Assembly: GCF_900104475.1 (NCBI RefSeq)
Contig: NZ_FNJR01000003.1
Span: forward strand, 102,917-166,916
DNA from: Actinopolyspora xinjiangensis
Lineage (GTDB): Bacteria; Actinomycetota; Actinomycetes; Mycobacteriales; Pseudonocardiaceae
Length of the DNA stretch: 64,000 nucleotides
Direction: 5' to 3'
The notes under the pieces were generated by a model that did no database searches, was not told the origin of the DNA, and was given only the letters and a program-made list of their open reading frames with translations. The first letter of the stretch is position 1. Each line of letters opens with the position of its first letter. The translations under genes and the position numbers were made by a program. Shown here piece by piece: positions 17,920 to 29,131 of this stretch.

Positions 17920-18306
17920 GTGCTCGGTCACGACGAGGGGCGACCCCGGCGGGTCGCCGTCTACGGAACGCTGCGCCGCGGGGGCTCGGCGAGCGAGCTC
18001 ATGACACCCCTGGTTACGGTGCGGGAGGACGACACCGTGCTCGCCGGACGGTTGTACGACACCGGCCAGGGGTACCCGGCCTTTCTGCCCGGCGCGTCAC
18101 CGGACGGTGGGGACCGAGGGGTCCCGGCCGAGGTCTACGTGCTCCGGGAACCGGAGCGGGCGCTGCCGGTCCTGGACCGCTACGAGGGGCCGGACTACGT
18201 CCGCCGGGTGTTCACCCTGCGGGACGGCCGCCGGTGCTGGGTCTACGTCTGGACGCGTCCGGTCACCGGCATGGCCGAGTTGCCGTGGGGCTGGTGCCGC
18301 TCGTGA
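17920..18306 (+). CDS. Gamma-glutamylcyclotransferase-like (AIG2/GGCT fold) protein
   Basis: 128 residues from GTG at 17920; the nearest purine stretch (GAGG) is 12 bases upstream, so the start is uncertain. The fold marks are VAVYGTLRRGG (substrate loop), LAGRLYDTGQGYPAFLPG, and LDRYEGPDYVRRVFTL, whose Glu corresponds to the catalytic acid of cyclotransferases. It may act on gamma-glutamyl amines or peptides, or on glutathione-like compounds; the substrate cannot be deduced. Confidence 0.8.
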   Translation: MLGHDEGRPRRVAVYGTLRRGGSASELMTPLVTVREDDTVLAGRLYDTGQGYPAFLPGASPDGGDRGVPAEVYVLREPERALPVLDRYEGPDYVRRVFTLRDGRRCWVYVWTRPVTGMAELPWGWCRS

Positions 18307-18334
18307 CCGGTTCGTCGCGGCCGCGTCCCGCCCA

Positions 18335-19798
18335 CTACCGTCCGGACAGCCGCTCGGCCCTGCGGACGATGTTGCTGGCCATACCGCCGAAGACCACACC
18401 GTGGAACGGGGCCACCGCCCACCAGTAGGCGTGGCCGGCCAGGCCACGGGGCACGAACACCGCCCGCTGCCGGTAGACGGTTCTCGCGCGCGAGTCCGGA
18501 CGCACCCCCAGTTCGAGCCAGGCACGGCCGGGCAGCCTCATCTCGGCGCGGAGTCGCAGCAGTCTGCCCTCGTCGAGTTGTTCCACCCGCCACCAGTCCA
18601 GGGCGTCACCCGTCCGCAGCGTCCGCGCGTCGCGTCGGCCCCTGCGGAGCCCCACCCCGCCGACGAGGCGATCGGCCCAACCGCGCACCGCCCACGCCAA
18701 CGGCATGGAGTACCAGCCGTTGTGCCCACCGATACTCTCGATCACCCGCCACACGGCTTCCGGCGCGGCCGAGGTGCGACGGACTCGGATGTCGCGGTAC
18801 GCGCTTCCACCGGCCCAACGGGGATCGGAGGGCAGCGGGTCCGAGGGGACGCTCCCGGAAGCGTCGGACCAGCGGGTGTCGATCCGTCCGGCACGAACCC
18901 TGGCGAGAGCCAGCCGGACGGCCTGCTCGTAGCCCAGCAGTCCCTGCTCCGGTCGGGAGATGTGGTCGTCGATGTCGTGCTCGGTGCGGACCGCCTCGTG
19001 CACCAGCGAATCGATCAGCGGGGCCCCGATCGATTTCGGCACCGGCGTCACGATGTTGATCCAGTAGGAGCTCAACCGAGGCGAGAGCACCCCCACCGGA
19101 AGCATCACACGGCGAGGCAGCCCCGCCACCGCCGCGTAGCGGCGCATCATCTGTTCGTAGGTGAGGACCTCGGGCCCGCCCACGTCGAAAGTCCGGTTGA
19201 GCGGTTCCGGTATCTCCGCCGCGCGGACCAGGTAGTGCAGCAGGTCCCGGATCGCGATGGGCTGGACCCGGTTGCGAACCCACCGCGGCGTCACCATCAC
19301 CGGCAGGCGCTCGGTCAGGTAGCGCAGCATCTCGAAACTGGCCGATCCGGACCCCAGCACGACCGCCGCCCGCAGCACGACGGTCGGTACCGGACCGGCC
19401 AGGAAGATCCGTCCGACCTCGGTCCTCGAACCGAGGTGTTCGGAGAGTTCCCCCTGGTCCGGAGGATGCAGACCACCGAGGTAGACGATTCGGGAGACCC
19501 CGGCCTCCCCCGCCGCGCGACTCGTCTCCGATGCGGCGCGGCGATCCCGCTCGACGAAACCGGGACCGGACATCGAGTGCACCAGGTAGTAGAGGACATC
19601 CACCCCTTCGCAGGCGGCTCGCGTACTGTCCTGGTCCAGCACATCGCCGCGAACGATCTCCACCTGGTCGGCCCAGGGAACGTCACGGAGCTTGTCCGGA
19701 TCCCGGACGAGGCAGCGCACCCGGTGACCGTCGGCCAGCAGACGCGGCACGAGCCGACCACCGATGTAGCCCGTGGCACCGGTCACCAGACACAGCAT
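18335..19798 (-). CDS. SDR-type NAD(P)-binding epimerase-like protein with DUF2867 domain
   Basis: 487 residues from ATG at 19798; no strong ribosome site. Residues 1-300 form an extended/atypical SDR: MLCLVTGATGYIGGRLVPRLL is the dinucleotide loop and YYLVHSMSGPGFVERDRRAA follows. From about residue 330 a DUF2867 (SRPBCC-like) domain begins, with GGHNGWYSMPLAWAVRGWADRLVGGVGLRRGRRD and the tail WWAVAPFHGVVFGGMASNIVRRAE. This two-domain layout is common in actinobacteria but its reaction is unknown. Confidence 0.85.
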   Translation of the reverse strand: MLCLVTGATGYIGGRLVPRLLADGHRVRCLVRDPDKLRDVPWADQVEIVRGDVLDQDSTRAACEGVDVLYYLVHSMSGPGFVERDRRAASETSRAAGEAGVSRIVYLGGLHPPDQGELSEHLGSRTEVGRIFLAGPVPTVVLRAAVVLGSGSASFEMLRYLTERLPVMVTPRWVRNRVQPIAIRDLLHYLVRAAEIPEPLNRTFDVGGPEVLTYEQMMRRYAAVAGLPRRVMLPVGVLSPRLSSYWINIVTPVPKSIGAPLIDSLVHEAVRTEHDIDDHISRPEQGLLGYEQAVRLALARVRAGRIDTRWSDASGSVPSDPLPSDPRWAGGSAYRDIRVRRTSAAPEAVWRVIESIGGHNGWYSMPLAWAVRGWADRLVGGVGLRRGRRDARTLRTGDALDWWRVEQLDEGRLLRLRAEMRLPGRAWLELGVRPDSRARTVYRQRAVFVPRGLAGHAYWWAVAPFHGVVFGGMASNIVRRAERLSGR

Positions 19799-20236
19799 GC
19801 CGACATGGTGACAACCGGCAACGGTGGGCGCACTCCCGGAAACCGCGAGACCACCGGGGAGAACGCCGATTCGCCCCGACCGGCTCCGGCGCTTCGAGCA
19901 ACAGGGACGTCCCGAAAGCTCCGCGCACACGCGATGGCCACGCCCCGGTCCCCCCGGCGAACCGCTCCGGAGATCCCGGGACTCGACATTCGGGAATTCC
20001 GCTCGCGTCAGGTGCGTTCTCCCGTGGTTTTCGAACGCTCGCGGGTGGACACCGCCGCGTTCCCCACCGGGCGAGGGCCGGGGAGCCGCACCCCCTCCGG
20101 AACAGCCGCGCGGAACGCGGCGGGACTGTTGAAGCACCCCGCGACCGGGTACCCCCCGAACCACGTCCGGAGTCGAGCCGGGTCACCACGGGACTCCCGG
20201 ACAACGGTATCGCGAGTGCTGCGAGAGGAAAGAGCG
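19799..20236. other. Intergenic region between divergent SDR and dehydrogenase genes
   Basis: 438 bp with no gene I can support. Long GC-rich open frames on both strands are read-through of neighbouring frames. No clear dyad or promoter was seen. Confidence 0.55.
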
Positions 20237-21106
20237 ATGACGAGAGTGGCGTTCCTGGGAACCGGGACCATGGGAGCCCCGATGGTGCGAAACCTGCTCG
20301 GCTCCGGCTTCGAAGTGCGCGTCTGGAACCGCACCCCCGCGAAGGCGGCGCCGTTGCGTGAGGACGGTGCCGTGCTGGCCGAGACCCCAGCGAGCGCGGC
20401 CGAGGGGGCCGACATCCTGGTGACGATGCTGCTGGACGGTGACTCCACCATGCGGGCAGCCGGTGAGGCGCTGGAATCGCTGCCACCGGACGCCGTCTGG
20501 TTGCAGATGGGCACCATCGGGCTGTCGGGAATGTCCGAGGTGGTGTCCGCCTGCGACGGAGTGCCCCTGGTGGATGCTCCCGTGCTGGGGACGCGGGCAC
20601 CCGCCGAGCGGGGAACGCTGACGATCCTGGCGGCGGCCGCTCCGGAGGTCCGTTCCCGTGCCGAGGAAGTGTTCGACTCGGTGGGCGAGCGGACCATCTG
20701 GGTATCCGAGGACGCGACCACGGCGGCCGGGACCAAACTGAAACTGGCCGCCAACAACTGGGTGCTCGAACTGACCAACGCGGTCGGGGAATCCCTGGCA
20801 TTGGCCCAGCACCTCGGACTGGACCCGAATCTCTTCCTCGAAGCGATCCGGGGAACCGCGACCGACTCCCCCTACGCGCACCTGAAGGGGTCGGCGATCC
20901 TGCGGGACGACCTCGCGCCGTCCTTCACGGTGAGCGCGGCCGGCAAGGACGCGGCACTGGTCGAGGAGGCAGCGGGCGACTCGCTCCGACTGGATCTCGC
21001 CCGGGCGGCCAAGGAACGTTTCCGCAGGGCGGAACAGGCGGGATACGCGGAGGCGGACATGGCCGCCGCCTACTTCGCCTCGTTCCCCGAGCGGCACGAC
21101 GGGTGA
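20237..21106 (+). CDS. 3-hydroxyisobutyrate dehydrogenase-like NAD(P)-dependent oxidoreductase
   Basis: 289 residues from ATG at 20237 with GAGAGGAAAGAG upstream. The N-terminal Rossmann loop is VAFLGTGTMGAPMVRNLL; the substrate loop is DAPVLGTRAPAERGTLTIL and the catalytic lysine region is GTKLKLAANNWV (beta-hydroxyacid dehydrogenase motif GxxxKxxxN). It probably oxidises a small 3-hydroxyacid or reduces a short semialdehyde (GLYR-type). It stands alone, so the substrate is open. Confidence 0.88.
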   Translation: MTRVAFLGTGTMGAPMVRNLLGSGFEVRVWNRTPAKAAPLREDGAVLAETPASAAEGADILVTMLLDGDSTMRAAGEALESLPPDAVWLQMGTIGLSGMSEVVSACDGVPLVDAPVLGTRAPAERGTLTILAAAAPEVRSRAEEVFDSVGERTIWVSEDATTAAGTKLKLAANNWVLELTNAVGESLALAQHLGLDPNLFLEAIRGTATDSPYAHLKGSAILRDDLAPSFTVSAAGKDAALVEEAAGDSLRLDLARAAKERFRRAEQAGYAEADMAAAYFASFPERHDG

Positions 21107-21261
21107 CCCGTGGGGAACGGGCCGGGCCGGAGCGAACTCCCCTCCCCGAGCGTGGCTCGGCGTGCTCGCGCTCCGGGCCACCGGACCGTCCCCGTTCTCG
21201 GCTACGTGCCCGGTGCGCTCCGGAAAGCCGCTCCTGGCGTCCGTCCTCTCCACGACTGGTT

Positions 21262-21522
21262 TCAGGTGCGGCCGCGCCAGTACCAGAAGGCCGACAGGCT
21301 CGCCGCCAGCACGACCGCGAGCAGCGCGGCTCCGAACTCGGCGAGCACGAGCAGGGGCACCGACAACGCCAGCGCGACACCGGCCAGCACGAGCAACAAG
21401 GGAAACCTGCGTCGAAAGGTTCTGGGCTTCCCCTCGGCAAGCCCACGCGCCAGCTCGGGATCCTCCTGAGTCAGCCGATTCTCGATCTCCTCCAGGCTGC
21501 GACGTTCGTAGTTGCCCAACAT
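21262..21522 (-). CDS. DUF3040 small membrane protein
   Basis: 86 residues from ATG at 21522 with GGGAGG upstream. It opens MLGNYERRSLEEIENRLTQEDPELA, the usual DUF3040 cytosolic helix, followed by two membrane segments (LLLVLAGVALALSVPLLVLA and ALLAVVLAASLSAFWYW). Function unknown; a second DUF3040 gene lies at 36967. Confidence 0.85.
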   Translation of the reverse strand: MLGNYERRSLEEIENRLTQEDPELARGLAEGKPRTFRRRFPLLLVLAGVALALSVPLLVLAEFGAALLAVVLAASLSAFWYWRGRT

Positions 21523-21883
21523 CGCCGACCTCCCGTACGTGTGACCTCCACGCTCCCCTCCTCCGGGACCAGTAGTGTCACACCACACCGGGCCGACCGG
21601 CCAGCCCCCGCGACACGAGGACGGCCGAAAATTCCCACCCCGGGACGGACGTCTCCGACATGCGCTTTCCCTGAGAGGTGTCGGGGCCTCCGTCTCTGCC
21701 CAGGATCGGCCGGGAGGCGAACACGATGCGTACGAGCGGTCCGAGCACACGGCGCGGGCACACCTCGAACGACGCCCGTCCGGCCTCTCCCGCCCGACCT
21801 CGGAGAACCGAACAGTGGACGGAAGAGGCTCGCCCGGCCGGAGGCGGGTCGAGCGGACCGGAACGGCTACCGCGCCGCGATGC

Positions 21884-22294
21884 TTACCGCTCGACCCAGC
21901 CGTGCTCCTCGGCCAGCTTGAGTAGCCGTTGGCGTGCCTGCAGAATCTGTCCCCCCGTCAGGGAGGGCACAGCGCCCAGCAGCGCCTCGGTTATCTCCGC
22001 CGACAGCTCCTCGGCGGAGAGGAGCTCCGAATCACCGCCCGAACCTCCGGAGGCCCTCCCCCCGGCACCGGCACCGCCGGAACGACCGCCGCCCGCGAGA
22101 CGCACGTCCGAGGCCTTCAGCCCGCGTTCCCCGTCCTCGACGTTGAACTCGACCGTCGTGCCCGGGGAAATCAGCCCCTCGTCCACCAACAGGTCGTTGA
22201 CGTGGACGAAGACGTCCTCACCACCAGTTTCCGGCGACACGAACCCGTAGCCCCGGGAAGTGTCGAACCGGATGACCTCACCTTTGATACCCAT
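21884..22294 (-). CDS. Cold-shock-domain protein with C-terminal extension
   Basis: 136 residues from ATG at 22294. Residues 1-65 are a cold-shock domain with RNP1 (GYGFVSPE) and RNP2 (VFVHVNDL) motifs for single-stranded nucleic acid binding. A Gly/Ser-rich linker leads to a helical tail (SAEELSAEITEALLGAVPSLTGGQILQARQRLLKLAEEHGW) absent from the short CspA proteins. This longer actinobacterial type is probably an RNA chaperone; the role of the tail is unknown. Confidence 0.88.
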   Translation of the reverse strand: MGIKGEVIRFDTSRGYGFVSPETGGEDVFVHVNDLLVDEGLISPGTTVEFNVEDGERGLKASDVRLAGGGRSGGAGAGGRASGGSGGDSELLSAEELSAEITEALLGAVPSLTGGQILQARQRLLKLAEEHGWVER

Positions 22295-22604
22295 AACCCC
22301 GTTTCGTCGATTTCGAACACCTTCCTCGGAGCGCGCGAAGACACTTCCGAGTGGTGATGTCACCACGTGAGGATTCCTCCCCGGGAGGAGCACCACCCTC
22401 CGTAGTGACAGCCACGATCCTCACCGGTGGTCTCGACCGGATTCTCTTCTCGTCGAACTCGCGCCCCGGGCCCCGCCATCGAACACCGGAGGGGGCCCGG
22501 CTCCTCGTCCGAACACCGGTTTCCCGTGGCCCGCAATGTAGCAGCAGCCCGCCGGTACAGCCGAAAACGGATCAGCGCGCCACGACTGCCGGGGAGGACT
22601 CCGC

Positions 22605-23543
22605 TCAGGACTCGAAGTCGAGCACGAGCCGTCCGCGGGTCCCACCGCGCTCCAGGACGCGGTGCGCCTCGTCGGCCCGTTCCGCGGGAAGGACGCGCGC
22701 CACCCGGGGGGTCAGCCTCCCGTTCTCGACCTTGGCCCGCAGTTGGTCCAACGCGGCGCTGTCGGTGACCGCCTGCACCACGAGCACTCGATGCACCCGG
22801 ATTCCTCGACCGGGATCACCCTGCCATCCCCGCACGACGGCCAGGCCGCCGCCGTCACGGATGGCCGGGGCCACCGCGCCGTTGAGCACCGCGCCGTCGG
22901 CCACTCCCGCCACGCCCTCGGGAACCAGCTCACGGATCCGCTCGGCGACGTCGTCACCGCGCCGTACCACGGCGTCCGCGCCGAGATCGCGCACCAGTCG
23001 CTCGTCGGCGGCGGAAGCATCGGCGATCACGTGCAGGCCGCGATCCTTGGCCAGCTCGATGACATAACCGCCGAACGCTCCGGCGGCACCGGTGACTGCC
23101 AGTGTCTCGCCCTCGGCGAGACCGAGCTGTTCGAGCGCGAGGTGGGCGGTCAGCCCGTTCATCGGCAGGGTGGCCGCGGCCGCGAAACCGAATCCACTGG
23201 GCACGGCCGCCACGGACGCCGCCGGCACCACGATCTCGTCCGCGTAGGCACCGCCCCGGGAGTCGACGGGCACGACCACGGCCATGACACGGTCGCCGGG
23301 CTGCCAAGTGGTAACGCCCGGGCCGACTTCACTGATCATCCCGGCCGCGTCCATGCCCGGAATGTAGGGCGGTTCCAAACCTTCCGTGCGATGACCGCCG
23401 GCACGCAGCACGGTGTCGGTCGGGTTCACCGCCGCCGCGTGCACGCGGATCCGGATCTCGCCCTCCTCCGGCTTCGGCTGTGCGACGTCCACCACCCGCA
23501 GTTGTTCAGGACCGCCGAACTCCGTAACTCCAATCGCTCGCAT
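22605..23543 (-). CDS. Zinc-independent quinone oxidoreductase (MDR/QOR family)
   Basis: 312 residues from ATG at 23543. It shows the GroES-like N-terminal half (MRAIGVTEFGGPEQLRVVDV; AAVNPTDTVLRAGG; PGMDAAGMISEVGPGV) and a Rossmann half with the NADPH loop LAVTGAAGAFGGYVIELAKDRG. The catalytic zinc Cys/His ligands of alcohol dehydrogenases are absent, which fits NADPH:quinone or enone reduction. It is a single gene. Confidence 0.9.
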   Translation of the reverse strand: MRAIGVTEFGGPEQLRVVDVAQPKPEEGEIRIRVHAAAVNPTDTVLRAGGHRTEGLEPPYIPGMDAAGMISEVGPGVTTWQPGDRVMAVVVPVDSRGGAYADEIVVPAASVAAVPSGFGFAAAATLPMNGLTAHLALEQLGLAEGETLAVTGAAGAFGGYVIELAKDRGLHVIADASAADERLVRDLGADAVVRRGDDVAERIRELVPEGVAGVADGAVLNGAVAPAIRDGGGLAVVRGWQGDPGRGIRVHRVLVVQAVTDSAALDQLRAKVENGRLTPRVARVLPAERADEAHRVLERGGTRGRLVLDFES

Positions 23544-23774
23544 GTCCCGCACAACCACACCGCGGCGGTGAATCTTCCACACCGCCCGGGGAGGTTCGGA
23601 AACGACACTCCTCGTGCACGAGCCACGGCCCGGTGTGTGCGACCGAGGCGGCAGGGGACGGCTTCGAGCGTTCCGCATCGAGTCGCCGAGCGACAGTGCC
23701 CGGCCCCCGATCCCTGAGCGGAACCGGGGCCGGGTGCTGGAAACCGCCGGGGCGAACGAGCCCGCCGGTTCCGC

Positions 23775-24782
23775 TCAGGAACCGGCGACGTGCTTGGCGA
23801 AAGCCGGAGCGACCTGCTGCAGCGCGTACTCCATGCCTCCGGCGGAACCGCTGGAGAAAGCCTTGACCACCTCGGGGTCGTCCAGGATCACGAGGTTGCC
23901 CTCCTGGGCGGCGGGGATCCGGTTCAGCAGCGGGTCCTGGCGGAGTTCCTCCGGGCTGCCGTTGATCGCGAACACCACCGTCAGGTCCGCGCTGAGCACC
24001 CGGAGGCGTTCCCGGGAGATGTTGACGTAGAAGCTACCAGACCCGAGTTCGTCGATCTCGGACTTGTTGTTCATCCCCAGCTCCCGCATGAACCGCACGC
24101 GGGAGTCCCCGGTGAGATAGGCGCCGTACTTGCCCGAGTAGTAGCCGCCCACTCCGACCGTCCTGCCCTCCAGTTCGGGGTACTGCTCGAGCGCCTCGGA
24201 GAACGTCCGCTCCACCTCGGCGATCCTGTCCCGACCCCGCTCGTGCTCGCCCAGCGCCCGGGAGACGAGGGTCAGTTGCTGACGCCAGCTGGTGCCGTAG
24301 GGAACGGTCTCCGGGGGAGGCCCGATCGTCGGGGCGATCTTCGACAGCGTCTCGTACTTCTCGCGGGAACCGTCCGAACGGGTGTTCAGGATGAGGTCGG
24401 GATCGAGGGAGGCGACCTTCTCGTAGTCGACCTCGTTCGTTCCCACCAGTTCGGGGGGCTCGGTGTACTCTCCGGCGGCCCAGGGGCCCACGCCGTTGCC
24501 CCCGAAGTCGAGCCAGTCGCTGACACCGATCGGCTGAACTCCCAGATCCAGCGCTGTCTCCGCGTCCGACCAGCCGAGCGCCACCACTCGCCGCGGCTTC
24601 TCCGGCACGGTCACCTCACCGAACTTCGTCGAAACGGTGACCGGGAACGCCGAATCCCCCACGTCCTTCCCGGCGGAGTCGCCGGGCGACTCCCCTTGAC
24701 CGCACGCCGAAACGGCGGTGGCCAACAACAACACACCAAGCAATCCGCCGAAGCGACGCACACTTCCGAGTCTGCTCCGCAA
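23775..24782 (-). CDS. Iron-siderophore ABC transporter substrate-binding lipoprotein
   Basis: 335 residues from TTG at 24782, chosen because GGGAGGA stands six bases upstream; GTG at 24761 is an alternative. A signal peptide ends in the lipobox VSAC with Cys as lipidation site. The FecB/FhuD-like domain then runs TKFGEVTVPEKPRRVVALGWSDAETALDLGVQPIGVSDW to DDPEVVKAFSSGSAGGMEYAL. It should capture ferric siderophores at the outer membrane face of the cell membrane. An IdeR-type iron box lies 72 bp upstream. No permease or ATPase gene is adjacent. Confidence 0.93.
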   Translation of the reverse strand: MRSRLGSVRRFGGLLGVLLLATAVSACGQGESPGDSAGKDVGDSAFPVTVSTKFGEVTVPEKPRRVVALGWSDAETALDLGVQPIGVSDWLDFGGNGVGPWAAGEYTEPPELVGTNEVDYEKVASLDPDLILNTRSDGSREKYETLSKIAPTIGPPPETVPYGTSWRQQLTLVSRALGEHERGRDRIAEVERTFSEALEQYPELEGRTVGVGGYYSGKYGAYLTGDSRVRFMRELGMNNKSEIDELGSGSFYVNISRERLRVLSADLTVVFAINGSPEELRQDPLLNRIPAAQEGNLVILDDPEVVKAFSSGSAGGMEYALQQVAPAFAKHVAGS

Positions 24783-24853
24783 CCCTGTCCTCCCGTTGTA
24801 GCGGCCACGGTGGTCGTGTGGACGGGCACCGCCCGACCACACCCACCCAACAC

Positions 24854-24872
24854 AAAGGTTAGCCTAACCTGA
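24854..24872. promoter_or_regulatory. IdeR/DmdR-type iron box
   Basis: AAAGGTTAGCCTAACCTGA matches the DtxR/IdeR consensus TTAGGTTAGSCTAACCTAA at all core positions, with perfect 7-bp arms AGGTTAG/CTAACCT. It lies upstream of the siderophore-binding lipoprotein gene, so iron repression of that gene is expected. Confidence 0.9.
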
Positions 24873-25072
24873 AAAAAGGATCATGGGCTGCGGAGTCGCC
24901 CACCCGTCATACCCGCGCCCCACGGATGCGTGGTGACAGGACGTCGGACGCCACGAGGCGCCCTCGGCGGAGACCGGCGAGACGCTCCGCTCACCGACGA
25001 GAAGGTTCCACGGACCGGGACATCACGCGAGTAACCGCCGCCGAAACGGGCCGGGAAACGAACCGCCTCGGG

Positions 25073-25366
25073 TCACTGCCTCGGGGACGACGTCTGAGAC
25101 TCGGCGGCCCGCACAGCGCCACGAGCACGACGGCCGGACCTACGACGCTCCTCGGGAGTCATCCCGCCGAAGATTCCGAAGTCCAGTCCGTTACGCTGCG
25201 CGTAAGCGAGGCATTCGGAACTCACCGGACACTTCGCGCATATGGTCTTGGCCTGTTGCACCTGCTGCGCGCCCGGCCCCACCTCGGATACCGGGAAGAA
25301 CAGTTCCGGATCCTCGTCGCGGCAGCTCGCGCGGTGCTGCCAGTCGGTATTCGTGTTGTCCATCAT
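25073..25366 (-). CDS. WhiB-like iron-sulfur regulator
   Basis: 97 residues from ATG at 25366 with AGAGGAGG upstream. Four cluster cysteines are present (Cys15, Cys43, Cys46, Cys52 in C...C-x2-C-x5-C). The turn normally written G(I/V)WGG reads GIFGG here, followed by MTPEERRRSGRRARG, the basic tail used for DNA contact. Wbl proteins bind a 4Fe-4S cluster and usually work with the principal sigma factor. It lies between the iron-uptake gene and the DevR-like gene. Confidence 0.93.
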   Translation of the reverse strand: MMDNTNTDWQHRASCRDEDPELFFPVSEVGPGAQQVQQAKTICAKCPVSSECLAYAQRNGLDFGIFGGMTPEERRRSGRRARGAVRAAESQTSSPRQ

Positions 25367-25574
25367 GTGGCGCCTCCTCTCTTCGCGGGCGCGGTCGTGT
25401 GCCTGCCTGGTTGCTCGGACTGGAAAGTCATGCGAAGCATGAGCGGGTAGTGGCTGTGAAAAGGCCGCACGGACGCTACGTGGCGAGTCACGCCGACGTC
25501 ACGAGGATGGCGACCAACCTCACCCGCAACGTCGTGAACACGGCGAGGGTTCCCTTCCGGCCGGGTGTGTCGGC

Positions 25575-25832
25575 TCACAGCCCCATTCGACAGCCGAAAA
25601 GCCGGAGGAAACGATCGGCGCGCCAGGCATCTCCTCGCCGATCCGGAGATTCGCCGAAAAATGCGCGCGCCAGCACCACGGAATACCGTGGTAACGCCCC
25701 TTCTGTTGTCGCCGCATCCACCGTGACCGCCCCGCGGTCCCACCACGTGATCACGTGCGCCGGACCGGACCCCGGCACCACGGCCGGTTCTTCACGATAG
25801 CCACATTTCCCTTGTTTGACCAGCATCGACAT
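25575..25832 (-). CDS. Possible small hypothetical protein (85 aa), doubtful
   Basis: An ATG-started open frame beginning MSMLVKQGKCGYREEPAVV with no ribosome site and no recognised family. It is listed because its composition is more protein-like than other frames in the gap (ALPRYSVVLARAFFGESPD). It may equally be non-coding. Confidence 0.22.
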   Translation of the reverse strand: MSMLVKQGKCGYREEPAVVPGSGPAHVITWWDRGAVTVDAATTEGALPRYSVVLARAFFGESPDRRGDAWRADRFLRLFGCRMGL

Positions 25833-25844
25833 CGTGGCAACGCC

Positions 25845-25873
25845 TTGACTGGCTCCGATCGGCCTCGCAGAGT
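25845..25873 (+). promoter_or_regulatory. Possible sigma-70-type promoter for devR-like operon
   Basis: TTGACT (25845-25850), a 17-nt spacer and CAGAGT (25868-25873) lie about 150 bp before the DevR-like start. The -35 is good and the -10 weak. Confidence 0.35.
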
Positions 25874-26020
25874 AGTACTCACGGCCGAGCCGTACTCAAA
25901 GCCTCAGCGGTCTACAAGGCAGGACTGCCACTGGTCCGTTCGAACCTGATCGACTGCATCATACACACCAACGCGCTCCGCCGTACACCCGTGATCGCCA
26001 ATTCGATGGGGTGATTTCAC

Positions 26021-28499
<2,479 letters not shown>

Positions 28500-28515
28500 C
28501 CGCTCCAGCCGTCGC

Positions 28516-29127
28516 TCAGCCCGTCACGGTCGGCTCGGCCGCACTGCACTCGGCCCGCAGCACCCCGGGCACGCTCTCGGCCAGCACGCGAGCGATGTGG
28601 CGGTCCTCGGGGCTGTCGAACTCGTCGACGATGACCGCGACGCCCTCCGAGACCCGGACGTTCCACCGGCGCGGACCGCCGATGAACGAGAGGCGGTAGC
28701 GGACGTCGCGGGCCAACAGGTCGTCGTCACGGGCGAGGGTGCGTACCAGGTCCCGACCGGTGACCATGCCGACGAGCCGCCTCTCGTCGATCACGGCGAC
28801 GCTGCGCACACGTTCCTCCAGCAGCACCCGGACCAGATCCGTCACATCGGTTTCGGGATCGATGCCGGTGATCCGGGATGAGATCAGCTCCCCCACCGTG
28901 TCCGGAGGGACCCGCCACTCCCGATCCGAACCGTCATAGCGGGGATCGCGCGGGAACCGGTCTCGGACGAGGTCGAGTTCCGTCACCGTTCCGATCGGGT
29001 AGTCCTCCCCGTCCACCACGGGCAGCGCCGTGACTCCGTGCTCGACGAGCAGCGCGGCGGCGGCCTTGACCGGAGTGCCCTGGTGCACCGCCACGGGAGC
29101 CTCGCTCATCACGTCTCGTACTCGCAT
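28516..29127 (-). CDS. CBS-domain pair with C-terminal BON domain
   Basis: 203 residues from ATG at 29127 with GAGGGG upstream. Two CBS motifs (RVRDVMSEAPVAVHQGTPVKAAAALLVEHGVTALPVVD and LISSRITGIDPETDVTDLVRVLLEERVRSVAVID) should bind an adenosyl ligand. A BON-like domain follows (about 140-195). CBS proteins are DosR-regulon members in mycobacteria. It begins 4 nt after the stop of the Rv1733c-like gene, so the two form one operon; it converges with the kinase gene. Confidence 0.88.
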   Translation of the reverse strand: MRVRDVMSEAPVAVHQGTPVKAAAALLVEHGVTALPVVDGEDYPIGTVTELDLVRDRFPRDPRYDGSDREWRVPPDTVGELISSRITGIDPETDVTDLVRVLLEERVRSVAVIDERRLVGMVTGRDLVRTLARDDDLLARDVRYRLSFIGGPRRWNVRVSEGVAVIVDEFDSPEDRHIARVLAESVPGVLRAECSAAEPTVTG

Positions 29128-29131
29128 CCCT

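Larger units (their letters stand above)
25367..26020. other. 650-bp intergenic region upstream of the DevR-like gene
   Basis: No gene can be supported with confidence. It has lower GC than its surroundings in places (around 25600-25680 and 25800-25870). It holds one possible small minus-strand ORF (25575-25832) and a possible promoter for the DevR-like gene (25845-25873). Confidence 0.5.

Noticed and set aside
25921..25938. GGAC...GTCC arms upstream of the DevR-like gene as a DosR box
   Set aside because: The spacing (8 bp between GGAC and GTCC) and flanks do not match the DosR consensus. No convincing box was found by eye at any island promoter; a weight-matrix scan is needed.
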